Source of the DNA: CAYRVX01 sp964642165
GTDB lineage: Bacteria > Planctomycetota > Phycisphaerae > SM23-33
Direction of reading: 5' to 3'
Assembly: GCA_964642165.1 (NCBI GenBank)
Contig: CAZXOC010000048.1
Location: 1 to 33,986, forward strand
Length of the DNA: 33,986 nt
Within the stretch, counting starts at the first letter, position 1; each line of letters begins with the position of its first letter. This document shows, piece after piece, positions 7,359 through 16,613 of the stretch. The translations under genes were made by a program, and so were the position numbers. Under the pieces are notes generated by a model. It was not told where the DNA came from. It saw nothing but the letters and a program-made list of their open reading frames with translations, and did not search any database.

Positions 7359-10300
7359 ATGAGACACCTCGCCAATCACGCCGTCGCCGCCGTCGCCGTC
7401 CTGTCGATCTGGCTGCCGGCTGCCGGCGGAACGAAGGGCGGCACGGACGCCGGCAAGGGGGAGCTTCTCTGGCAGATCGGCAAGGCCGACAACGACACGC
7501 GCGAGCTCGCCCTGGGCCCCGGCGGCTATGCGCGGTTCTCGGCGGACCCGCTCTACGTGGTGGGCCTCTCCGACGCCGCGAAGGACTGGCCGTACGCCCA
7601 TCCGGGCCCGACCGATGCGTGGGGCGGCAGCCGCCGCCACACGTTCGGCATCGTCTTCGGGCTGGCCGCCGCGCCGAAGCAGGGCACGTGCCGCCTGCGG
7701 GTGGACCTGGCCGACACGCACGGCCAGTCGGCCCCACGACTGCGCATCGCCGTCAACGGGCGGACGTTCGATCGGCAGATGCCCCGCGGCGCCGGCGACG
7801 CGTCGATCTTCGGCGAGCCGTCGAAGGGGAAGGAACATCGATTCGAGATCGCCTTCCCCGCCGGCGTGCTGGAGGCCGGCATGAACGAGGTGGCCATCAT
7901 CACCCTCTCGGGCAGTTGGGTGCTGTACGACTGGATCGGCTTCGAGGCCCCGGCGGGCCTGGAGCTCACCGCGCCCTCGGGGACGCTCGTCCAGTCGGTC
8001 CGCAGCGAGCCGACGCTGGTGGAGGCGGGCGGGCGGCTGCGCCGGACGATCGTCGTGGACGTGCTGCACCTCCACAAGCCGATCGACGCCTCGGTCGTCG
8101 TCACCGGCGCCGCGCCGGCCAAGGTGCGCCTCGAGACGGGCAGGAACTCGGTGCAGGTCCCCGCCCCGGCCGTCGAGACCGACACCGAGGTCGCCGTCAC
8201 GGTCCTGGCGGCGGGCAAGAGCATCGATACCCGGCGGCTCGTCCTGAAGCCCGTCCGCAAGTGGGTGGTCTATCTCCTGCCGCACTCGCACGTGGACATC
8301 GGCTACACGCAGGTCCAGACGAAGGTGGAGCGCGACCACTGGAGGTTCTACGAGCAGGCAATCGAGGCATCGAGGAGGACGGCCGACTACCCGCCCGGGG
8401 CGCGGTTCAAGTGGAACGTCGAGGTCCTCTGGGCCGTGGACAGCTACCTGAAGCAGGCCGACCCGGCGAAGCGAAAGGCCTTCTTCGACGCCGTTCGCGC
8501 CGGGTGGATCGGCCTGGACGCGCTGTACGGCAACGAGCTGACGGCCCTGTGCAGCGAGGAGGAGCTGATCCGCCTGACGGACTTCGCTCGCCGGCTGACG
8601 GAGCGGGCCGGCGTGCCGATCGACACGGCGATGATCACCGACGTGCCGGGCTACACGTGGGGGATCGTGGGCGTGCTGGCCCGCGGGGGCGTGAAGCATT
8701 TCTCCATCGGCCCGAACAGCGGGCACCGGATCGGCTACACGCTCTCGCAGTGGGGCGACAAGCCGTTCTACTGGCTCTCGCCGTGCGGGAAGCACAAGGT
8801 GCTCGTGTGGATCCCGCGCTCGGGCTACTACCGCAGCTTCCGCAGCGAGCAGCACCTCATGAGCTACCTGCGGAAGCTGGAGCAGTCCGGCTACCCATAC
8901 GACCTGGTGCAGCTTCGCCACTGCATGGGGGACAACGCCGGCCCCGGCGTGGACCTCTGCGAGGTGATCAAGCGCTGGAACACGAAGCACGCCTATCCCA
9001 AGCTGAAGATCGCCACCACGCGGGAGATGTTCCGGGACTTCGAGCGGCGCTACGGCGAGAAGCTGCCGACCGTGCGGGGCGACTTCACGCCGTACTGGGA
9101 GGACGGCGCCGGCTCGTCGGCCCGGGAGACCGCCCTGAACCGCGCCGCCGCCGAGCGGCTCGTCCAGGCCGAGGCCCTCTGGGCGATGGCCGGCCCGGGC
9201 GGCTACCCGGACGCCGACTTCTACGCCGCCTGGCGGAACGTCCTCCTCTACGACGAGCACACCTGGGGCGCGCACAACAGCATCCGCGAGCCCGACAGCG
9301 ACTTCGCCCAGGCGCAGTGGAAGATCAAGCAGGCCTTCGCCCTGGACGCCGAGGCCCAGTCGCGCAAGCTCCTGAACCGGGCGCTGGCGAGGCACACGGG
9401 CGACGCGGCCGCGGGGGCGACGGCGGCCACCATCGACGTCTTCAACACCACGTCGTGGGCGCGAACGGACCTGGCGACGACGGTCCTGCCCAAGGACCTG
9501 GCGCGCCTGGACCTGGTCGTGCGCGACGCGCGGGGGCGGCCCGTGCCGTCGCAGCGCCTGACGACCGGCGGGCTGGCGTTCCTGGCCCCCGACGTGCCGC
9601 CGTTCGGCGCGGCGCGGTTCACCGTCGCGCCCGGCAAGGCCGACGGCCCGGGCGCGGCGCGGGCCGAGGGGACGACGCTGGAGAACGGCATCCTCAAGGT
9701 CGCGGTCGACGGGAAGACCGGCGCGATCGCCAGCCTGACCCGCCGCGGCGTGCGCGGCGACCTCGTGGACCGCTCGAAGGGCCTCGGCCTGAACGACTAC
9801 CTCTACGTCGACGGGAGGGACCCCAAGAGCCCCCAACGCGCCGGGGCCGTCCGCATCGCCGTCAAGGAGCGCGGGCCGCTGGTGGCCTCGCTGGTGATCG
9901 AGTCGGACGCGCCCGGCTGCGAGGGGCTCATTCGCGAGGTCCGCGTGATCTCCGGGCTCGGCCGCGTGGACATCCTCAACACCGTGGACCGCAAGCAGGT
10001 CCGCCGCCCCGACAGCGTGCACTTCGCCTTCCCCTTCCGCGTGCCCAAGGGCGTGATGCGGATGGACACCCCCTGGGCCGTCGTTCGCCCCGAGGCCGAT
10101 CAGCTCCCCGGCGCCTGCAAGAACTACTTCACCGTCCAGCGATGGGTCGACGTGTCCAGCGCCGGCGGCGGCGTGACGTGGGCGACGCTCCACGCGCCGC
10201 TCGTGGAGGTCGGCGCGATCACCGTCGACGCCCGCGCGGTCGGCTGGATCAAGAAGCTCGAGCCCTCCGCGACGCTCTACTCCTACGCGATGAACAACTA

Positions 10301-10745
10301 CTGGGAGACGAACTACAAGGCGGACCAGCCCGGCCGCGCGGTGTTCGCCTACTCCATCAGGCCGCACGCCGGGTACGACCCCGCCGCGGCGCAGCGCTTC
10401 GGCATCGGGCGCACGCAGCCGCTGATCGCCGTGGAGGCCGACCCGGACCGCCCCGTGGCGGCGTCGCGCCTGCGCGTGGAGCCCGCGGGCGTGATCGCCA
10501 CGGCGCTGAAGCCCAGCCGCGACGGCAAGGCGTGGATCGTGCGGCTGTTCAACGTCTCGGGTCGCCCGGCGAAGGCGCGGGCGGTCTGGTCCGAACCTGC
10601 CCCCGGGTCCGTGCAGCTCAGCGACCTGGCGGAGGGACCTGGGCGGGAGCTCGCCGGGCCGGTGGAAATGGCGCCCTGGGAGTTCGTCACGCTGCGGGCC
10701 GTGCCGGCCGGCGCCGGCCCCACGCTTCCGAGGGGCTCGAGGTAG
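7359..10745 (+). CDS. Secreted GH38 alpha-mannosidase-like protein
   Basis: This is the only supported plus-strand gene: 1128 residues, with AGGAAGGAAGG before the ATG and a signal peptide (residues 1-24). Residues ~30-205 resemble the carbohydrate-binding-like domain III of PL4 rhamnogalacturonan lyases. From ~300 the GH38 catalytic domain begins: HSHVDIGYT carries the zinc-ligand pair His311 and Asp313, and ITDVPGYTWG supplies the likely nucleophile Asp428. FKWNVEVLW also fits the family. The C-terminal ~600 residues contain the helical bundle and the large beta-sandwich typical of GH38. GH38 enzymes hydrolyse alpha-mannosides with retention and need a divalent metal; export suggests a role on extracellular or periplasmic glycans. 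Its 3' end converges with the gene ending at 10764, leaving 18 bp between stops. Activity on mannose is inferred and could be another sugar. Confidence 0.85.
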   Translation: MRHLANHAVAAVAVLSIWLPAAGGTKGGTDAGKGELLWQIGKADNDTRELALGPGGYARFSADPLYVVGLSDAAKDWPYAHPGPTDAWGGSRRHTFGIVFGLAAAPKQGTCRLRVDLADTHGQSAPRLRIAVNGRTFDRQMPRGAGDASIFGEPSKGKEHRFEIAFPAGVLEAGMNEVAIITLSGSWVLYDWIGFEAPAGLELTAPSGTLVQSVRSEPTLVEAGGRLRRTIVVDVLHLHKPIDASVVVTGAAPAKVRLETGRNSVQVPAPAVETDTEVAVTVLAAGKSIDTRRLVLKPVRKWVVYLLPHSHVDIGYTQVQTKVERDHWRFYEQAIEASRRTADYPPGARFKWNVEVLWAVDSYLKQADPAKRKAFFDAVRAGWIGLDALYGNELTALCSEEELIRLTDFARRLTERAGVPIDTAMITDVPGYTWGIVGVLARGGVKHFSIGPNSGHRIGYTLSQWGDKPFYWLSPCGKHKVLVWIPRSGYYRSFRSEQHLMSYLRKLEQSGYPYDLVQLRHCMGDNAGPGVDLCEVIKRWNTKHAYPKLKIATTREMFRDFERRYGEKLPTVRGDFTPYWEDGAGSSARETALNRAAAERLVQAEALWAMAGPGGYPDADFYAAWRNVLLYDEHTWGAHNSIREPDSDFAQAQWKIKQAFALDAEAQSRKLLNRALARHTGDAAAGATAATIDVFNTTSWARTDLATTVLPKDLARLDLVVRDARGRPVPSQRLTTGGLAFLAPDVPPFGAARFTVAPGKADGPGAARAEGTTLENGILKVAVDGKTGAIASLTRRGVRGDLVDRSKGLGLNDYLYVDGRDPKSPQRAGAVRIAVKERGPLVASLVIESDAPGCEGLIREVRVISGLGRVDILNTVDRKQVRRPDSVHFAFPFRVPKGVMRMDTPWAVVRPEADQLPGACKNYFTVQRWVDVSSAGGGVTWATLHAPLVEVGAITVDARAVGWIKKLEPSATLYSYAMNNYWETNYKADQPGRAVFAYSIRPHAGYDPAAAQRFGIGRTQPLIAVEADPDRPVAASRLRVEPAGVIATALKPSRDGKAWIVRLFNVSGRPAKARAVWSEPAPGSVQLSDLAEGPGRELAGPVEMAPWEFVTLRAVPAGAGPTLPRGSR

Positions 10746-10763
10746 CCCCAGGGCGGCGACCGC

Positions 10764-13700
10764 TCACGGCTCGCGGGCGGGGCCCTGCCCCCGGGAGGCG
10801 GCGATGTCCTTGGCGGGCAGGGCGCGGCCGTAGATCCGAAGGCCCGCCACCCGGCCGGTCACCTGGAACGACGGGGCGGGACCGCCGCTGTACTGCCCGA
10901 CGTGCAGCCGCCCCGCCCAGCGCGTGCGGACGGCGTCGCCGTCCACCTTGGCAACCTGGCGCCCGTCCTGGAACAGCCGGGCCGTCCGGCCGTCGAAGGT
11001 GCCCACCAGGTGCGTCCAGCGCCCGGGCGCGGGCTTGCCGCCGTCGCAGTCCATGCCGGCCACGTGCCACCGCCAGCCGCCGCCGAACCTCTGGAGGAAC
11101 CACCCCGCCTTGCGCCAGTGCCCGCAACTGACGGGGATGGGCATCTGGGCCTTCGGCTGGAGGTGCACCCAGCACGCGATGGAGATCGGCCGGTCCAGGT
11201 CGAACTCCGGGCGGTGGTCGAAGGTGACGTGCCCGCCTTGGCGAAGGTCCAGGACGCCCTCGGCGACGCGGGCCTTGCCGTGCGCCCTCCCGGCCGCCGT
11301 GCCGCCGGCGTGCAGGGCCGCGCCGACGCCGTCGGCGAACGCCGCCACGAAGAGCGGCTCCTTGACCTCGGGCAGCGCGGCGGCCTCGACCGCCGGCGCC
11401 GCTTCGCTCTCGGCCCCGCGCCGGCTGACGGCACGGACGGCGTACGCGTACCGGGTGCCCTCGGGCCCCTCCGCGTCGACGTAGCGCGGCTCGGCGATCG
11501 GCTCGGGCGTGAGACGCCGGAACTTGCCCGTCCCGGCCTCCGCCCGGTAGACGTGATAGCGGAGGCGCGAGCCCGCGGCGCCTTGCCAGGCGAGCTCGAC
11601 GCGCCCGGGCAGCGGCGAGGCCGTCAGCTTCGCCGGCGCCGGCGGCGGCGCGGCGGGCGGCACGGTCACGCGCGCACGGATCGGGCGGCTGCGCTCGCCG
11701 TCCGAGACGAGCACCAGCGCGTAGTGCCGCACCCCCGGCTCGGCCTGGACGTCGGTGTGCCGGTGGAGCGTGGTCACGGCGATCCGCGTCTCGTCGCCGG
11801 GGGCGAAGTCGGCCTCCGGGCCGCGGTGCAGCTCGGCCGTCAGCCCGATCGTCCGCGCCGAGCGCTCCCAGGACAGGAGCACCTCGCCGTCCGGGGCGAC
11901 GCTCGCGGCCAGCGACGGCGGCGGGTCCGGCAGGGGAACGGGCACCATCTGGCGGCTCAAGCCGGGCACCAGCTCCGCGCCGGGCATGTCGGTCCGCGGG
12001 GCGGCGAGGGCCTGCTCGCGCCCGCGGCGGACGATCGCCAGCATCCGCCGGTAGTGCGGGTCGTCCGTGGAGGGGAAGCTGACGAGAGGCTCGCCCTGCC
12101 GGTCCCGCGGGGGCACGGGCTGCGGGCGGAACGCATCCAGCGGAAGGGCGGCGTGGACGTACCCGCGCCACAGGATGCGCAGGCGCGGGCGCGCGTCCAC
12201 CTTCCGGTCGCGGCAGAGGCCCAGGCCCAGCCCGTCGCCGCCGTTGGCGAGGGGGGCGCGAAGGAGGCGGCTGTACTCCGGGCGGCACAGGTTGATCCAG
12301 TCGTTCTCGAAGCGGCCGCCGCGCCCGCCCGCGGCGTGGCACCGCGTGCAGCCGGCCGCCTTCATCTCCGCGATGAGCGCGTTCTTCGTGCCGGCCCAGC
12401 CTCGGGTCGCGCAGCCGTTCGGCGCGTAGTTCCACGTCCCGTGGTACAGGCCGTTCGTGTCGATCCACGCCAGGATCAGGTCGCGCTGCTTGCGGGAGAG
12501 ACGGGGGATTCGCCCGTTGTGGCCGCCGACGACCACGTCGGCCAGCGGCGCGCACCCGGAGCCGTGCGACCGGGGCGGGAAGATCCGGGCCGACCAGTTC
12601 GACGTGCCGTTCATGCAGTCGATGCCGGCGATCAGGTAAGCCGTCAACTGCGTCTCGCGCCGGCTGATGAGGTTCTCGTAGCTGATGTTGAAGTGCTCGG
12701 TCCAGCCGCCGGAGAGGTCGAGCCCGGCGGCGACGCCCTTCCGCCCGCCGTGGCAGCGGACGCAGTGGGCGTCCAGGATCGGCTGGATCATGCTCGGGTA
12801 GTCGACGTACCCGCTGCCCCAGGACTCGGGCTGGAGGCGCCGCGGCGGGCGGCGCAGCGCCGTCGGGGCCGCCAGCGCCGGCGCGTCGTACTTGTACTCG
12901 TGGCAGCCGATGCACGCCCGCGTCACGCCGGGGGCCGCCTGAAAGAACGTCCGCATGCTCTGGAGCAGCCGCCCTTCCTCGTCGAGAGCCTGGAGGTAGA
13001 TGGCCCGCCCGGAGGGGACCTCGAAGTACGCCGAGCCGTCCGGCTCGACGGGCACGACGCCCAGGAAGTTCTTCGCGCTGAACGCCAGGACGCCGCTGAG
13101 CATGAACGTCTGGTTGTAGGCGGCCCCGTGCGTGCCGGTCACGCGGGAGGTCTCCTCGATGACGCGGAGCCGCTTGACCTCGCCGCGCTTCACGCCCGTC
13201 AGCCCGCGGTAGATGTCCTGGACCAGGAAGTACCCGCTGCGCCGGTCGCGGCGCGCCGCCGCGGGCAGCACGATCGGCCGCGCCCGGGGCTTGACCAGCA
13301 TCGGCGAGTGGCAGTCGATGCCCTTCTCGGCGTGGACGACGACACGCCGCCCGCCGCGGTCCACCATCAGGACGGCGTTGCGCTTGGCCCCCTTCGGGCG
13401 CCCGCTGTAGAGCACGACGTCCTTCGACAGTGGCCAGGGCTCGCACGACTGGCCGCGGTCGTGCGTGGGGTTGGCGGGGCGGTCGAAGTTGAAGATCGCG
13501 TTCGGCTCGTCCTTGCCGGCCTGGGGGTCGATCACGCCGATCGTGCCGCGCGGGGGGCTGTTGTGCGGCGTGAGCGTCCCGACCACCAGGTGCACCGAGC
13601 CGGGCACCGGGCGCGCGTCGAGGACGGCCTCCGGGTGGACCATGTTGTTGGCGAACAGCGCCGTCTCGTTCGTGCCGTCGGGAAAGATCGTCCACACGGA

Positions 13701-14441
13701 CTGCTGCGTCAACGCGGTCTTGTCGACGTACTCCCAGCGGCCGTGCAGGATCCGCCCGTCCGGCAGGACCGTCGGGTCGAACTCGTTGGTGTTGTTGACG
13801 GAGATGGCGTGGATGTCGCTGCCGTCGGCCTGCATCACGTGCAGGACGTCCACGCCGGTGTTGTTGCAGGGCACCAGCCCGTTGGGGCGCGTGGAGGTGA
13901 AGACGATCCGCCCGTCGGGCAGGTACGCCGGGCCGACGTCGTGGTGTCCGCCGCCGCGCCCCTTGTAGGCGGCGCAGCCGGGACTCGGGTCCGTCACCCG
14001 CCGCAGGCCGCGACCGTCGAAGCCGATCTCGTAGATGCTCGTGGAGCCGTTCGCGGTGGGCTTGAAGCAGAACAGCACGCGCCGGGCGTCCCAGGAGAGC
14101 TCCGGCTCGCTGTAGATGCCCTCCCCGAGCGTCCCGGGCGTGGTGGGGTCGATCAGCGGGCGGATCCGGTGCCGCTCGGGCGGCGCCGCGGGATTCTCGA
14201 TCACGTAGATGCCGCCGCCCGGGCGCCACTTGTAGTACGTGTCGTAGATGTGGATGCCGACGTAGTTGTGCCGCTTGACGAACAGCAGCGGCGCGTCGAG
14301 CATCCGGCGCATCGCCTGCTCGGGTCTTGGGCGGTCGCCACCGGCGTCGCCGGCCTCGGCGCTGCAGCGCCCGGGGCGCGTCCCCGCACAGACCAGGCCC
14401 AGCCAGGCGACCACGAATCCCAGCCGTCGAGAACGCACCAT
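10764..14441 (-). CDS. Propeller/cytochrome c/Fn3/LamG protein (HZS-alpha-like)
   Basis: The ~1225-residue exported protein is modular. After a signal peptide, residues ~40-500 form a beta-propeller with repeated WDARRVLF, LPDGRIVF and LPDGRIL motifs, like the hydrazine synthase alpha middle domain and PD40 repeats. Three CxxCH motifs follow: Cys510 (CIGCH), Cys560 (CVRCH) and Cys698 (CTRCH), each able to attach heme c. Two Fn3-like domains lie at ~835-915 and ~930-1015, and a LamG/concanavalin-like domain fills ~1020-1215. Similar propeller-heme proteins are widespread in planctomycetes that do not make hydrazine, so an electron-transfer or oxidase role is inferred and anammox is not. The start at 14441 (GGAAGG upstream) gives a normal signal peptide. 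An alternative ATG at 14492 has a stronger AAAGGGAG site and adds 17 residues. Confidence 0.85.
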   Translation of the reverse strand: MVRSRRLGFVVAWLGLVCAGTRPGRCSAEAGDAGGDRPRPEQAMRRMLDAPLLFVKRHNYVGIHIYDTYYKWRPGGGIYVIENPAAPPERHRIRPLIDPTTPGTLGEGIYSEPELSWDARRVLFCFKPTANGSTSIYEIGFDGRGLRRVTDPSPGCAAYKGRGGGHHDVGPAYLPDGRIVFTSTRPNGLVPCNNTGVDVLHVMQADGSDIHAISVNNTNEFDPTVLPDGRILHGRWEYVDKTALTQQSVWTIFPDGTNETALFANNMVHPEAVLDARPVPGSVHLVVGTLTPHNSPPRGTIGVIDPQAGKDEPNAIFNFDRPANPTHDRGQSCEPWPLSKDVVLYSGRPKGAKRNAVLMVDRGGRRVVVHAEKGIDCHSPMLVKPRARPIVLPAAARRDRRSGYFLVQDIYRGLTGVKRGEVKRLRVIEETSRVTGTHGAAYNQTFMLSGVLAFSAKNFLGVVPVEPDGSAYFEVPSGRAIYLQALDEEGRLLQSMRTFFQAAPGVTRACIGCHEYKYDAPALAAPTALRRPPRRLQPESWGSGYVDYPSMIQPILDAHCVRCHGGRKGVAAGLDLSGGWTEHFNISYENLISRRETQLTAYLIAGIDCMNGTSNWSARIFPPRSHGSGCAPLADVVVGGHNGRIPRLSRKQRDLILAWIDTNGLYHGTWNYAPNGCATRGWAGTKNALIAEMKAAGCTRCHAAGGRGGRFENDWINLCRPEYSRLLRAPLANGGDGLGLGLCRDRKVDARPRLRILWRGYVHAALPLDAFRPQPVPPRDRQGEPLVSFPSTDDPHYRRMLAIVRRGREQALAAPRTDMPGAELVPGLSRQMVPVPLPDPPPSLAASVAPDGEVLLSWERSARTIGLTAELHRGPEADFAPGDETRIAVTTLHRHTDVQAEPGVRHYALVLVSDGERSRPIRARVTVPPAAPPPAPAKLTASPLPGRVELAWQGAAGSRLRYHVYRAEAGTGKFRRLTPEPIAEPRYVDAEGPEGTRYAYAVRAVSRRGAESEAAPAVEAAALPEVKEPLFVAAFADGVGAALHAGGTAAGRAHGKARVAEGVLDLRQGGHVTFDHRPEFDLDRPISIACWVHLQPKAQMPIPVSCGHWRKAGWFLQRFGGGWRWHVAGMDCDGGKPAPGRWTHLVGTFDGRTARLFQDGRQVAKVDGDAVRTRWAGRLHVGQYSGGPAPSFQVTGRVAGLRIYGRALPAKDIAASRGQGPAREP

Positions 14442-14595
14442 GGCCGTTCCTTCCAGGCGCGTCGGGAGGAGCCGTGCCGCGGTATCCGACATGTGAATCT
14501 CCCTTTCGCGACCCGCGCGCCGGACGGGTCGCTCATGCGATGCTCGTGCCCCCCGCCGGGAAGGCTGCCGCCGTGGCAGCCGAAGGCTACTTGCC

Positions 14596-15627
14596 TCACC
14601 CGAACCTCGTGCCCTTGGCGGCGAAGCGGATCGTGCCGGGCGGCAGGTTCCGGGCCTTCTGGATGGCCGCGGCCAGGTCACCCCAGAGGGCCTTGCCGTC
14701 GTAGGCGATGGTCTTGCCGGGGGCCACGTACACCACGCGCGGGACCGAGTTGACGTGCCAGGCCGTCTTCGTCTTGTCCGTCGGATCGTAGAGGACGACG
14801 GCCGAACCAAGGTCCCGCCGCCCGTAGCGCTGGCGGACCTTCGACTCGTGGTCGCCGATGTTGACCACGACGCTTGGGATACCGTGTCCGGAGAGCGCCT
14901 GCGAGACGATCGGCATGTCTTGAACCGCCTGGCCGGAGTACGGGCAGGTGGTGTCCGCGAAGAGCAGCACGAGGCCCTCGGCCTGCATGAGGCCCTCCAG
15001 GCTGTGCGTGCTGCCGGCGAGGTCGGGCAGGCGCGTCTCGGCCAGGAGCTTCGGCGCGTCCAGCGTCACCGTGCCCAGCAGGGGCACGTTCGGGCCCGGG
15101 TCCGTCTTCTCGGCCTGGAGGGCCTTGACCCATCCGTCCAACCCGCCTCCCGGAAGCTTGCCCCGGTAGCGGACCCGCCCATACTTGCCGACGAGGACGA
15201 ACGTGGGGTACACCGTGGCGTCGAAGGCCTGGGCGAGCTTCGTTCCCGGGTCCCGGTGGACCGGGAAGGCCACCTCCTTGGCGCGATAGTACTCCTCGAC
15301 CGCCTTGTCGTCGTCGGACGCCTCCACCCGGACGTAGGCCAGACCGGGCAGCGTTTCCTGCTCCTGGAGGAAGGCCATCTCCTCCAGCCCGGCCTCGCTC
15401 TTGCGGCAGCCGATGGTCCCGAACTCGACCAGCGCCACGCGCCCCTTGAGCTGGTGGCGCGTCAGGAACTCGTCGCGCAGGGCCGAGGCGCCGGCGCGGG
15501 GCGACCGGGGCGCCGCCTTGGCCTTGCAGCCGGACAGAATGCCCGACAGGAACGCACCCGCCGCCATGGCGAGGCACGCCGCCGCAGCGAACGGAACAGG
15601 GCGGCCTTTCCTGCTGAGTACTTCCAT
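14596..15627 (-). CDS. Lipoprotein with two CxxS thioredoxin-like domains
   Basis: The 343-residue protein has a type II signal peptide ending in lipobox LSGC (Cys34), so it is membrane-anchored outside the cytoplasm. Two thioredoxin folds follow. The first (~50-165) has the active-site position Cys74-Arg-Lys-Ser77 and a cis-Pro region VYPTFVLV. The second (~200-330) has Cys228-Pro-Tyr-Ser231 and SVPRVVYV. Both sites are CxxS, so each has a single catalytic cysteine. TlpA/ResA-type relatives normally have CxxC and reduce apocytochrome or periplasmic disulfides. The gene sits just upstream of the multi-CxxCH protein, so a role in thiol handling for heme attachment is a reasonable inference. 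GAGGTG precedes the ATG. Confidence 0.8.
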   Translation of the reverse strand: MEVLSRKGRPVPFAAAACLAMAAGAFLSGILSGCKAKAAPRSPRAGASALRDEFLTRHQLKGRVALVEFGTIGCRKSEAGLEEMAFLQEQETLPGLAYVRVEASDDDKAVEEYYRAKEVAFPVHRDPGTKLAQAFDATVYPTFVLVGKYGRVRYRGKLPGGGLDGWVKALQAEKTDPGPNVPLLGTVTLDAPKLLAETRLPDLAGSTHSLEGLMQAEGLVLLFADTTCPYSGQAVQDMPIVSQALSGHGIPSVVVNIGDHESKVRQRYGRRDLGSAVVLYDPTDKTKTAWHVNSVPRVVYVAPGKTIAYDGKALWGDLAAAIQKARNLPPGTIRFAAKGTRFG

Positions 15628-15673
15628 GGGTCACCTCGTAACTCAACCGGGCTGCCGCGCAGCACAGCCTTCC

Positions 15674-15679
15674 ATACTA
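15674..15679 (-). promoter_or_regulatory. Possible -10 element (TAGTAT)
   Basis: TAGTAT on the minus strand lies 47 bp upstream of the two-thioredoxin lipoprotein start at 15627. TAGTATGG also occurs near 28517-28524 on the minus strand. No clear -35 is seen, so confidence is low. Confidence 0.2.
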
Positions 15680-15784
15680 CGGCAAGCGGCGCCCAATTCG
15701 TCCTCTCTTTTGGACGGACGCGGGCGGCCGGGGTTTCCAGGCCGGCTCGGCCGCGCGGGGATGCCGTGGCTGGTGCCGCGGCGG

Positions 15785-16528
15785 CTACCGCAGCGACACC
15801 TCCAGGCCCTCGATGTCGAAAACCACGTTGACGCTGGCGCGGCAGTTCGCCGGATCGCGAACGAACTCGAGGTAGCGCTGCAGTCGGCGCTCGCAGTTGA
15901 CGCTGTTGTGGGCCAGCACGACGGCGCCCTCGGGGAGGCGGTGCCACGCGGCCTGGAGGATGTCCAGGTAGACGCCCTTGCCCTTTTCCGGCGTCCCGTC
16001 GGCGTCGAGGTATAGCACGCCGATGGGCTCGGGGAAGTCCCGCGCGACGTTCACCGCGTCGTCCGCGATGATCCGCGCCACGCCGGTCGGGTCGAGCTTC
16101 CGCACGTTCCGCTCGGCCAGGGCGGCCTTGTCGGGATCGATCTCCACACCGAGGAGCTGCTCGGCCTCGTAGACGCTCCCCGGCCCGACGGCCGCGCCGG
16201 CGTTCGAGATGAACGTGTTGCCGCAGAAGATGCCCGCCGCGATCAGGTTCACCGGCTGGGTGATGGCGTTGACGGCGTACAGCAGGCGCTGCATCCGCGG
16301 GGTGATGGCCGTCCAGGGGATGTCGAACCGCTCGCGGACGGCGCGGCGGTGGGCGAGCATCCGGGCGTGGTCGTAGTCGGTGTGCGGCAGCACGCCCGCT
16401 TGCCGCAGCGCCTCCAGCGCGTCGGCCACGACGGCCACCTCCCGCTCCGGCGGCTCGAGCCGGCGGTGCGGGCGGGCGTACTCCATCCGGTACTCGTTCC
16501 AGTCCGGGCTGCGGAACTCCTGGGCCAT
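15785..16528 (-). CDS. Class I SAM-dependent methyltransferase-like protein
   Basis: The 247-residue cytoplasmic protein fits a class I Rossmann methyltransferase. A helical N-terminal part (1-85) precedes the nucleotide-binding core. LIAAGIFCGNTF stands in for the glycine-rich loop, GVEIDPDKAALAERNV is the acidic strand-2 motif that holds the ribose of SAM, IADDAVNVA is the strand-3 region, and VLYLDADG is the strand-4 motif. The pattern is nearest to O-methyltransferase-type enzymes. The substrate is not evident. GAGGAG precedes the ATG at 16528; a start 21 bp further upstream lacks a good site. It lies between two exported-protein genes with gaps of 157 and 85 bp, so it may be transcribed alone. 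Confidence 0.7.
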   Translation of the reverse strand: MAQEFRSPDWNEYRMEYARPHRRLEPPEREVAVVADALEALRQAGVLPHTDYDHARMLAHRRAVRERFDIPWTAITPRMQRLLYAVNAITQPVNLIAAGIFCGNTFISNAGAAVGPGSVYEAEQLLGVEIDPDKAALAERNVRKLDPTGVARIIADDAVNVARDFPEPIGVLYLDADGTPEKGKGVYLDILQAAWHRLPEGAVVLAHNSVNCERRLQRYLEFVRDPANCRASVNVVFDIEGLEVSLR

Positions 16529-16613
16529 CGGCGCGCTCCTCGGCGGCACATTATCGCCCGCGCCGACGGGAAGGCAAGACGGACCGGAGGCCGGGCGCCT
16601 GCCGCCGCGCCTC

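Noticed and set aside
7381..7400. Short GCCGTC repeats in the GH38-like signal peptide region
   Set aside because: Explained by Ala-Val coding in a high-GC signal peptide, not a repeat array.
4809..10367. Very long minus-strand open frame (~1852 codons)
   Set aside because: It shadows the GH-A gene in another frame and is antisense to the GH38-like gene; its composition is that of a high-GC shadow frame.
4802..11131. Very long plus-strand open frame (~2109 codons)
   Set aside because: It is antisense to the GH-A gene and out of frame with the GH38-like gene. It is rich in Arg, Gly, Ala and Pro without domains, and the high GC content removes stops. The real genes have signal peptides, catalytic motifs and ribosome binding sites.
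10764..14441. Hydrazine synthase (anammox) subunit
   Set aside because: The heme motif order, the Fn3 and LamG tail and the absence of beta and gamma subunits argue for the wider planctomycete family and not anammox.
10902..14753. Long plus-strand frame opposite the propeller-heme gene
   Set aside because: No motifs, and antisense to a gene with three CxxCH motifs and recognisable domains.
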